This document shows, piece by piece, positions 45,631 to 53,956 of a stretch of DNA of 64,000 bases. The notes under the pieces were generated by a model that did no database searches, was not told where the DNA came from, and was given only the letters and a program-made list of their open reading frames with translations. A program made the position numbers and the translations under genes. Position 1 is the first letter of the stretch. Each line of letters starts with the position of its first letter. Origin of the DNA: Candidatus Albibeggiatoa sp. nov. NOAA (GTDB taxonomy: Bacteria; Pseudomonadota; Gammaproteobacteria; Beggiatoales; Beggiatoaceae); the NCBI GenBank assembly GCA_025800385.1, contig JAOXRS010000193.1:1-64000 (forward strand). The letters are read 5' to 3'.

Positions 45631-46065
45631 TGTTTTAATGATTGAAAAGATGATTTAATTAGGCTTTTGTTGACCACTACTAAATTTAGCTTTGCCTAAA
45701 CTGTAGTAAAAGCTATTTTTATAAAAACATTGTTATATAAAGTTTTCAGAGAATGTCATGCCTTTTTCATAATTTATACTTTTCAGATATGGTAATATAA
45801 AGTTATATTTATAAACCACATTTAATTAATATATCATTTTTTAATTTTCATTCTAATATTTAATTATAATAATTAGTCTACATTAGGCTTTTGAATAAAC
45901 TACCATTTTACATTATTTAAAATCGCATATTATCTTATGTTTAAATTAAATAATTTCTATTGCCAATAGATAATTGGATATGATATAAATTGAGACTGTA
46001 TATTTATTAAAATATATAAAAATACTCACTAACCCTCAAAACTAAGACCGTTAAGGAGACTCAAT
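45631..46065. other. AT-rich spacer before the DUF697 gene
   Basis: About 435 bases of extreme AT content with no open frame of interest. The promoter at 45990-46018 is the only feature I can support. Confidence 0.5.
45990..46018 (+). promoter_or_regulatory. Promoter of the DUF697 gene
   Basis: TTGAGA (45990-45995), a 17-base spacer, then TATATA (46013-46018). A strong AAGGAG follows in the leader, seven to eight bases before the ATG at 46066. Confidence 0.5.
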
Positions 46066-46599
46066 ATGAGTGCAGAAGAAATTGTAGAACAAGAAGAACA
46101 AATCGAAACACCAAATGTAGGACATGAAGAAGAAGCAAATAATATGGTTAAAAACTATATTATCGCTTCTATGGGTGCAGCTTTAGTACCTGTTCCTTTA
46201 TTTGATATGGTTGCATTGACTGGTATCCAGTTAAAAATGTTACACAGCTTAGCTAAGCTATATGATGTGAAATTTACTAAAAACTTAGGTAAGTCTTTAA
46301 TCGGTTCATTATTAGGCGGTATCGTTCCTACTTCTACTGCTGCAAGTTTATCAAAAGCAGTTCCGGGTGTAGGCACAACAGCTGGTGTAATTGGTATGTC
46401 TGCAATTGGTGGTGCTGCAACGTATGCAATTGGCCGTGTTTTCATTCAGCACTTTGAATCAGGCGGTACTTTCTTAGATTTCAATCCAGAAAAAGTACGT
46501 GAATACTTCAAAGCAGAATTTGAAAGAGGCAAAGACGTTGCTAACGAATTACAAGATAGCGACGAAGTGAAAGCCGAAGCTGAAAAAGCAACAGCTTAA
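46066..46599 (+). CDS. DUF697 family protein
   Basis: A 177-residue protein. After an acidic N-terminus (residues 1-25) come a hydrophobic ASMGAALVPVPLFDMVALTG stretch and a second Gly-rich hydrophobic pair (IGSLLGGIVP and AIGGAATYAIGRVFIQHF), the pattern of DUF697. The C-terminus is acidic and helical (DSDEVKAEAEKATA). DUF697 domains are usually attached to or encoded beside GTPases such as those of the Era/YcjX group, but no GTPase is near. A good promoter, an ideal ribosome site and a terminal hairpin suggest strong expression. The function is unknown; membrane association is likely. Confidence 0.8.
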   Translation: MSAEEIVEQEEQIETPNVGHEEEANNMVKNYIIASMGAALVPVPLFDMVALTGIQLKMLHSLAKLYDVKFTKNLGKSLIGSLLGGIVPTSTAASLSKAVPGVGTTAGVIGMSAIGGAATYAIGRVFIQHFESGGTFLDFNPEKVREYFKAEFERGKDVANELQDSDEVKAEAEKATA

Positions 46600-46608
46600 T
46601 TTATTTGC

Positions 46609-46633
46609 GGAGTGTGAAAGCGCATCACACTCC
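46609..46633. terminator. Hairpin between the DUF697 gene and tadA
   Basis: GGAGTGTG at 46609-46616 pairs perfectly with CACACTCC at 46626-46633 around a 9-base loop. It lies between convergent genes, 9 bases after one stop and 6 before the other, so it may serve both. No T-run is attached. Confidence 0.55.
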
Positions 46634-46639
46634 ACCACA

Positions 46640-47490
<851 letters not shown>

Positions 47491-47533
47491 ATTGTGTCTC
47501 TATTCTTATGAAGTCAATTTGAAAAAATGTTAT

Positions 47534-47562
47534 ACTATAACAGTCAGATTTTATTTGTCCAA
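47534..47562 (-). promoter_or_regulatory. Promoter of hisI-tadA, overlapped by a palindrome
   Basis: On the minus strand TTGGAC (47562-47557), 17 bases, then TATAGT (47539-47534). The -10 box lies inside a 15-base perfect palindrome, TGTTATA-C-TATAACA, at 47528-47542, which could be an operator. No leader-peptide or attenuator structure is seen. Confidence 0.55.
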
Positions 47563-47583
47563 AATAAGTTTGCTCAAATGACT

Positions 47584-49719
47584 TTAATAGTCAACAGGAC
47601 TTAATAATGACTGTTCTTCATCTGTAATCAAGGGTTGTGTGTTTGCTTGAGGTTCAATAATACTCAACTTGTCTCTAAACGCTTCCGTAATATCTTCTGC
47701 TTGTTGCGAATTATTTAATACATAAGGAATAATTAACATCACTAGCTCAGAGCGTACAATATTTTCTGAGTCAGAACGGAATAAATGCCCTAAAACAGGA
47801 ATATCCTTTAGTAATGGGATACCTATGTCACTAATCGTTTTATCAGTAGAAATTAACCCTCCTAACAGCACAGAACCACCGTCAGCTAAACTTAAGCTAG
47901 TTTTAATACTGTTATTTCTAATAATCGGAGAAGGGACACTGCTCAACTCATTAACAGCTGCCGTGCTCGCAGACTGGGATATTTCTAAGTCAACTTGGCT
48001 TTCTGAATAAACAACTGGTTTAACAGATAAATTAGTACCTGTTTTACGATATTGTACATTTTGTATAATACCTGTATTAATATTTGAAGAGGTTGCTTGG
48101 CTTGTAATAATTGGTACTTCTTCCCCTACTGTAATATTCGCATTTTCACCACTACGAACCATAATTGTCGGTGTAGACAATACAGTAACTTGATCATTTT
48201 TAGCAAAAGCATTTAATACAGCTCTTGTTTGCCCTGAGCTACTTAATGGTACATAACTAAGCCCTTCAGATCCTACATTTAAGTCAGTGAGAGCTGTTCC
48301 TTTAAAACCACCAATTCCAGCTTCTCTGATCGTCCATTCAATACCAAATCTTGTATTATCTGTTAAAGTAATTTGAGCAATAGTTACTTCAATCAATACT
48401 TGTTTTGCGGGTGTATCCAACCTTTTCACAATAGGCAATACTTGTGACCAAACTTGTGGTTCTCCATAGAAAATCAGTACATTGCGTGTTTCGTCGACCA
48501 CGAGCCGATTAGTAATTTCTGCAGTTGTTGTCTTGGGGTTATTTTTTTTATTTTTAGTCGTTGTTTGGGTTGATAACACATCCCCCAAAAGCTGAGATAA
48601 TACTTCATTTAAACTATTAGCTGTTGTATTTTTAACCGCATAGTAATAAATACGTTGTTTAGGCCCTTTATTACGGCGTGGTAATGGTTGATCGAGCTTT
48701 ATAGCCCATGCCTTAATGTGATTTAAAACAGCTCTATCTGCACTAAATGCAAGCAAGGTATTATTAGATTTAAAGGGAATGAAAATAATTGGCGCATTAC
48801 TGCCTACTCGATAACCTTCAGCTTCTAACACGGCGTTTAAGCGTTTAGTTAATTCTTCTGCGGGTAAAAAAGCAGGCTCAATTAAAGTACTATAACGCCC
48901 ACGCATTAATGGTTGATCTAAGATTCTAATAGCTTCAGCTGCCTGTGCGACAACATCAGGTTTTCCACGTAAAATAATTGCATTCCGGCTTGAATCTTCA
49001 GAAACATCAATTTGTTGACCTTTATACGCATCATTAATCCAGCGTCGCACCATAGCATTTTGAACTACTTTTAAAGGAATAAATTGGAATACAGGGCGGT
49101 GTGAATTTGGCACACTGGGTAGTGCAGAGCCTTGGATTAGCAATGGTGGTTGACCTGCAGGTATTTTTTTTGAAGGTACGAAGCGCAGTAATTTACCTTG
49201 TCTAACAATACCTACTCCGTAATTATCTAAGACTTGTTCAGAAAGCCTATATAACTCTACTGGCTTTTGTGGTTCAACAACACGCAAGGTCACCAAGTCT
49301 TTTTTCTTCTGTAACCCTTTATCAATTTCAAATGATAGGCCAAGCACATTGCCATAAATCTCATTGATAAATGCAGGTAGTGGTAAGCTATCAACATTCA
49401 CTTGCACAGGTGCACCTGTTAGTTTAGGTGTATTATCAACTTGAACGCCTGTACTAGTTTGTTGAGAAGTATAGCTTGGCAGTCGTGGTACATTTTCAAA
49501 CTGGGTTTGTTTTGGTTTTCTAACTGCTTTAGCTGGTGGTTTATTTTTTTTTACAGGCTTTGCTGGTACAGGAGAAACTACAGAAGATTCAGTATCAGCT
49601 GTATTATCTATAGGCTCACGTAGTGGCTCTGGAAATTTAAGTGGAATGGTTTGAGGTACAGAACTACACGCAGAGATAGAAATGAGGATAATAATAAAAA
49701 GCAGATTATTTCTTAACAT
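47584..49719 (-). CDS. gspD: Type II secretion system secretin
   Basis: Outer-membrane channel of type II secretion. The start is placed at 49719, which gives a lipoprotein signal with Cys18 in the lipobox (SISACSS); the longer frame overlaps the preceding gene. The N0 domain (about residues 95-180), N1-type domains (about 200-340) and a further N domain with a Lys/Asn/Thr-rich insertion (KNKKNNPKTTT) lead to the secretin core (from about 430; GEEVPIITSQA and LADGGSVLLGGLI). The C-terminus extends slightly beyond (TEAFRDKLS). It ends an M-N/C-D gene row. PilQ is less likely because no pil genes adjoin it and AMIN domains are missing. Confidence 0.92.
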   Translation of the reverse strand: MLRNNLLFIIILISISACSSVPQTIPLKFPEPLREPIDNTADTESSVVSPVPAKPVKKNKPPAKAVRKPKQTQFENVPRLPSYTSQQTSTGVQVDNTPKLTGAPVQVNVDSLPLPAFINEIYGNVLGLSFEIDKGLQKKKDLVTLRVVEPQKPVELYRLSEQVLDNYGVGIVRQGKLLRFVPSKKIPAGQPPLLIQGSALPSVPNSHRPVFQFIPLKVVQNAMVRRWINDAYKGQQIDVSEDSSRNAIILRGKPDVVAQAAEAIRILDQPLMRGRYSTLIEPAFLPAEELTKRLNAVLEAEGYRVGSNAPIIFIPFKSNNTLLAFSADRAVLNHIKAWAIKLDQPLPRRNKGPKQRIYYYAVKNTTANSLNEVLSQLLGDVLSTQTTTKNKKNNPKTTTAEITNRLVVDETRNVLIFYGEPQVWSQVLPIVKRLDTPAKQVLIEVTIAQITLTDNTRFGIEWTIREAGIGGFKGTALTDLNVGSEGLSYVPLSSSGQTRAVLNAFAKNDQVTVLSTPTIMVRSGENANITVGEEVPIITSQATSSNINTGIIQNVQYRKTGTNLSVKPVVYSESQVDLEISQSASTAAVNELSSVPSPIIRNNSIKTSLSLADGGSVLLGGLISTDKTISDIGIPLLKDIPVLGHLFRSDSENIVRSELVMLIIPYVLNNSQQAEDITEAFRDKLSIIEPQANTQPLITDEEQSLLSPVDY

Positions 49720-50182
49720 GTTTAGGATATAAGTATTCGGTGTCAATATCGCCAGCGAGCTTAATTTCAACTGCATCAGCATGAATTTTAACTAATTGTC
49801 CACCATTATCCAATATATCACCAACTGAATAACGTTGAACTTTATTTTTCTTAGTATCTTGTAATAGGGCAAATCGTTGTTGGCCTGATTGGATAATACC
49901 TGCCAAACGCCAATTTTTACTAAGCAGTTTGACTGTTCCATCTTTCGCTTTTCTTATGGCTTTATTTGCCTTACCCCAAGCTTGACGTTTTTGTAGTTGA
50001 TTATACACTTGTTGTGCATTTCCAAACAGATAAATATGAGGCAGTTGCCATTCATTTTGTACCTGTTGTGCATCTATTGCAGGGTTGGGTGTTGGGATCA
50101 ATATAAATCCTAACCCAAATGCACCAATGGCTAAAGCAACGAGCCAGATACTGATTTGTTTTGGTGTTGAAGGTAATTTCAT
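49706..50182 (-). CDS. GspC/XpsN-like inner-membrane component of type II secretion
   Basis: A 158-aa protein with one N-terminal membrane helix (about 12-30) and a small periplasmic HR-like beta domain (WRLAGIIQSGQQRFALLQD, RYSVGDIL). That is the layout of GspC homology-region proteins and of XpsN, which contact the secretin N domains. No PDZ domain is present, so it is shorter than E. coli-type GspC. Its ATG overlaps the stop of the preceding gene by four bases and it overlaps gspD by 14 bases, so all three are coupled. Confidence 0.75.
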   Translation of the reverse strand: MKLPSTPKQISIWLVALAIGAFGLGFILIPTPNPAIDAQQVQNEWQLPHIYLFGNAQQVYNQLQKRQAWGKANKAIRKAKDGTVKLLSKNWRLAGIIQSGQQRFALLQDTKKNKVQRYSVGDILDNGGQLVKIHADAVEIKLAGDIDTEYLYPKHVKK

Positions 50183-50742
50183 GTTGCAGTAGCCTGAAAA
50201 TAGACAGACATCAGTAAGGTAAAGCGTGGACTACGATTACTTTGACGAACCTCAAAACTATCAATAACAACCCATTGTGAGTGCTGAGAAAAATTCAATA
50301 ATAAACGCTCAAGTGCTGTTGCTTCAAAAATACCATCTAACTTTGCAGTCACTAACCAGATATTATTTTGCCTAGGTGCATCTTTGGCCTCTTCAACAAT
50401 CATCTTGGTTTTCTGTATTTTTGCAGCCTTAATTTGCCCATCTAACCAAGCCTGAAAATCTGCCTGCGCTAAACCTTTACTGGCTGCTGTCCATAATTTA
50501 TTTTCCAAAGTAATTTTAGCAGACTTTGCGTGCTCTGCACGTTGTATCCATTCATCTTGGCTGGTCACATCTTGTAACCGTGCTAAGTGTGTGACTTTAG
50601 ATTGATATTGTCCTTGTAGTGCGACAGCATAATCATTGAGCAGCAATAAAGAATAAAACCCAATAATGGCAATAATCAACCATAAGCCGACTCGCAAGCG
50701 GGTGTTTTTCTTAAGTTCTGATAATAATTCATTCTTTGACAT
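50179..50742 (-). CDS. GspM-like type II secretion protein
   Basis: About 187 aa from the ATG at 50742 (a TTG three codons earlier is possible). One membrane helix (about 18-38) is followed by a coiled-coil stretch and a ferredoxin-like periplasmic domain, the pattern of GspM. The family is poorly conserved, so position carries weight: it precedes the GspC/XpsN-like gene and gspD, as in the xps operon of Xanthomonas (…L-M-N-D). GspL, the usual partner, is not upstream; a flippase gene is. ATGA overlap with the next gene. Confidence 0.65.
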   Translation of the reverse strand: MSKNELLSELKKNTRLRVGLWLIIAIIGFYSLLLLNDYAVALQGQYQSKVTHLARLQDVTSQDEWIQRAEHAKSAKITLENKLWTAASKGLAQADFQAWLDGQIKAAKIQKTKMIVEEAKDAPRQNNIWLVTAKLDGIFEATALERLLLNFSQHSQWVVIDSFEVRQSNRSPRFTLLMSVYFQATAT

Positions 50743-50801
50743 AATACGCAATTATCAATTATCAGCTCGTAATTATCAATCTATTGTTTGCTGAGAGTCT
50801 A

Positions 50802-52469
50802 TTATTTCCAGCTGAAATAAGCTGTTAAGCGACCTTTAATTTTATACATGGCAAAATGCCCTGTTGACATAAATTTATTGGATAAGTTTTCACGTTCATC
50901 ATTACTAAAAATACCATAGAAAATAACAACACTGGTAAGTGCGGTATATAACACCCCACTGATTAGGACAAACTCAATAGCACTGAGACGTGAGTATAGG
51001 TTAATATTCCAAAAGCTTAATAACCAAAATATAGCAAAACCTGTTACATAAGGTATAAAGCTTGGAAGCAATACTTTTTCAAAAAAGACTAAATGTGATA
51101 AGCCAATGGTTTTGTTGATATAAGCACTATAAGTCAAAGCCCCAACCAAAGTGGCCAAATTGACTAATATAACAATATCTAGTAGTTGCACGTTTTCCCA
51201 TGAAATAAGAGAAAATAAAATTGCCAAGCCTCCAAATACAAACATCAATCCTAAGCGTAAGAGTGGGTAAATCAAAGTACGGGAAGGCTTATTAATACCA
51301 TTGAAGATCGCTGAACCTGGGCCTGTCAATACATGAAGCTGCTGAGGCAAAGTAGAAAAAACCATAATAAAAGCAATAGTTAGGGCATCATAATCAGTCC
51401 ATGCACCTAGCCACGCCATAATCAACGGAATTGAAAAGGCGGCAAGATAGCCCATAATGAAACCTGTCAATAATGCCATCACTCGCGTACCTTCAACATA
51501 CATATCCAACATTTCTTGTTGGCGTTTCTGATTATGCATATATGAGCTGGCAGGTAAAAATACACTGTTCATGGAAGCTGGGATAGTCACAGCCATCAAT
51601 GGAAATTTTGCCCCTAACTCTAATGCACCCGCTGCATAAATATGGATCATTGAAGCTGCAAGGATCTTATCTATAGAGCGTGTCACAATACCTAAAACGC
51701 CTGCTAACTGCACAATACTACCAAAGCGGTAAAATAAGCGTAGATATTCCACTCTGACATGCTGTATGCCGATTGAAAGTGTTGGTAGGGTTTTAAAGCA
51801 GAGAGAAGTATAAACAATAATACTGACTAAATATCGAATCCCAAATGCAATCAATAAGGAATAAATACCAAACCCCAACAATAAGAATAATACTGTAAAT
51901 AAGGTTTCTAATGTGGCAGAACCTACTAAAATCACACTAGTTTCAGTGATTTTCTGCAAGCCATTCAAAATGTACATAAATGCACTAATATTCAGTTCTA
52001 ATAAAAAAATACAGGCCGTGCTATAGAACAGGATAAAAGCAGTTTGATGTAAATTGGTATCTGGGTCTGATGGTATAGTAGATGGAATATTAAAAACATG
52101 TACAATCAATGTTGGCAATAGAAACCAGAAAATACAGAGTAACAATAAGCTAATACTAGAAACTAATACAATACCTGTTGAAATAAGGCCATTAATTTTT
52201 TCAATCTCATCACGTGCATGATATTCAGCAACATAACGAATATACACATTAGATACGCCAAATGCACCTAAGCCTAAGTAACTGATTAACACGAAACATA
52301 TAGCCCAAATACCATACTCTGCTTGTCCCACGTAAGCCAACACCAATGGAGGTATAAACAAGCGGGTAGCTAAATAAAATACTTTGGACAAAACTGATAC
52401 CAATAAATTCTTGGAAACCAGTTGCTTCATTTCACGTTTATCAATGGCTCTATACGGAGATGTTCCCAT
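50802..52469 (-). CDS. Polysaccharide flippase (Wzx-like, MOP superfamily)
   Basis: A 555-aa protein with about 12-14 membrane helices of the oligosaccharide flippase type (start pattern SVLSKVFYLATRLFIPP, then LGAFGVSNVYIRYVAEYHA). It should move lipid-linked sugar repeat units across the inner membrane. It follows the O-antigen ligase/polymerase gene by 12 bases, so the two are one unit. Most cell-surface sugar clusters also hold glycosyltransferases, and none is here. A start at Met14 (52430) is also possible because neither ATG has a strong ribosome site. Confidence 0.82.
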   Translation of the reverse strand: MGTSPYRAIDKREMKQLVSKNLLVSVLSKVFYLATRLFIPPLVLAYVGQAEYGIWAICFVLISYLGLGAFGVSNVYIRYVAEYHARDEIEKINGLISTGIVLVSSISLLLLCIFWFLLPTLIVHVFNIPSTIPSDPDTNLHQTAFILFYSTACIFLLELNISAFMYILNGLQKITETSVILVGSATLETLFTVLFLLLGFGIYSLLIAFGIRYLVSIIVYTSLCFKTLPTLSIGIQHVRVEYLRLFYRFGSIVQLAGVLGIVTRSIDKILAASMIHIYAAGALELGAKFPLMAVTIPASMNSVFLPASSYMHNQKRQQEMLDMYVEGTRVMALLTGFIMGYLAAFSIPLIMAWLGAWTDYDALTIAFIMVFSTLPQQLHVLTGPGSAIFNGINKPSRTLIYPLLRLGLMFVFGGLAILFSLISWENVQLLDIVILVNLATLVGALTYSAYINKTIGLSHLVFFEKVLLPSFIPYVTGFAIFWLLSFWNINLYSRLSAIEFVLISGVLYTALTSVVIFYGIFSNDERENLSNKFMSTGHFAMYKIKGRLTAYFSWK

Positions 52470-52481
52470 AACACACCATTG

Positions 52482-53867
52482 TTATTGCAGCACACGCTTA
52501 AACTGAAACCCAGTTAAACGTCGTGAAGTTGTTGGAATAACTTGCCCTGAAAAATCAAAATTGCGTTGAAATAAATAGCCCTCACTCCAACCCAAAAATA
52601 AGAAATACATAGGCAATAATTGTTGTCCTAAATAAACGGTTGCTACTGAGATTGCAAACACAATCAAAATACTTAACAAACTAAATCCTAAGCTACTGCC
52701 ACTTGGCTTAACTACAGGCTGCGTCATGACACGAATGAAGAGCCTAATGCCAACATATAAAAATGTTAATAGAAAAGAACCGAGCGCAATAATGCCGTGT
52801 TCTAAATACAGTAGCAAGTAATAGTTATCAATCGATTTTTGTCCCGTAACCGTAGGGAAATTTTCATGCCCCCATCCCCAGAGATAACTCTGATTAGCAA
52901 TTTCTACATAATTTTGGATCAGCTGCGTACGATAAATCACCGTTTCTTGCATTGAACCAAAACCAACATCAATCCGTCTTAAACTGGCATATTCAGTGAG
53001 TAAATTGACGATAGGAATTGAAATACCAATCAATAATAACATCATAACACTGAATAAAGCCCAACGGTATTTAGTAAATCCAATTAATGTGATCGTGCCT
53101 GCAACAAACCAAGCTCCTAATGGCCCACGAGATAAACCTGCAAATCCTGCTACAAATAAAATAAGCGCAATTAAATAACCAAATAAAGAGGGCGATAGAT
53201 TTAATATATTTTGTTTCCAAACTTGTTTTCTAGCCAACCACATCGCAAGCCAAAAACAGGAAAACATCGCCGTTGCAAATAAAATCGCATGTGCAAAAGG
53301 CCCTGCTAAACGTGGTAAACCCTCACGGTAACGGGTTACCCAGCCCCATCCTTGATGTCCAAAAAATGTACCTAATATTTGTTGCCATAACGTATAAGGG
53401 TTACTTGTAATATACTGATAACTACTCAAAGCAAACACTAATACTAATAATAAAGTCAGTAATTTCGCAATATCAATACTGATGTTATTTTGAACAATAA
53501 TACTTTTTGCTAAGGTATAAGGCAGTAAAACCGATGCAATCATATCAAAGCCTAAATTTTGTGCATCGTCATAGCCAATATTGATAAATTCTGAGTAGGT
53601 ATTAGAAAAAGCATAGGCAAAAACCAATACATCAGTAAATGTAAATCGCCAGCCCTGCAAGCCTTGCATCATCCAAATCCCAAATAGCACTAAAATCACC
53701 GCTTGATTAAAATTAGGATCAGGAATACCAATAAAGTTATAAAAATAATAGTTGGGAAATAGAATCAGAGTGGGGATATAAACATAGAGAAAAGACTTAT
53801 GAACAGACTGGTTAAACGCCACAATAGCAGCTAATACAGCAATTGATATAACCAGAATAACGCCCAC
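52482..53867 (-). CDS. O-antigen polymerase/ligase-like membrane protein (Wzy/WaaL type)
   Basis: A 461-aa protein with about 10-12 membrane helices. The O-antigen ligase family pattern includes AGLSRGPLGAWF and a periplasmic loop with WGWGHENFPTV...IDNYYL ahead of the last helices. It may polymerise or ligate sugar repeats; sequence alone does not decide. The start is a GTG at 53867 with GAGGGA upstream. It is first in a row with the flippase, followed after 50-60 bases by the type II secretion genes, all on the same strand. Confidence 0.78.
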   Translation of the reverse strand: MGVILVISIAVLAAIVAFNQSVHKSFLYVYIPTLILFPNYYFYNFIGIPDPNFNQAVILVLFGIWMMQGLQGWRFTFTDVLVFAYAFSNTYSEFINIGYDDAQNLGFDMIASVLLPYTLAKSIIVQNNISIDIAKLLTLLLVLVFALSSYQYITSNPYTLWQQILGTFFGHQGWGWVTRYREGLPRLAGPFAHAILFATAMFSCFWLAMWLARKQVWKQNILNLSPSLFGYLIALILFVAGFAGLSRGPLGAWFVAGTITLIGFTKYRWALFSVMMLLLIGISIPIVNLLTEYASLRRIDVGFGSMQETVIYRTQLIQNYVEIANQSYLWGWGHENFPTVTGQKSIDNYYLLLYLEHGIIALGSFLLTFLYVGIRLFIRVMTQPVVKPSGSSLGFSLLSILIVFAISVATVYLGQQLLPMYFLFLGWSEGYLFQRNFDFSGQVIPTTSRRLTGFQFKRVLQ

Positions 53868-53956
53868 AAGATGTTTTCCCTCTTTATCTATAGTGGTTTG
53901 ATTTCAAATAACTTACCAAACACTAATGATAAAAGTTTGGACAGCTATTTTCATGC

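Noticed and set aside
44824-46065. tRNA or small RNA in the long AT-rich spacers
   Set aside because: No T-loop (GTTCGAATC-like) sequence or cloverleaf was found on either strand.
53916-53940. CCAAAC/GTTTGG stem between the CHASE2-EAL and polymerase genes
   Set aside because: Only six pairs with a 13-base loop; too weak to call.
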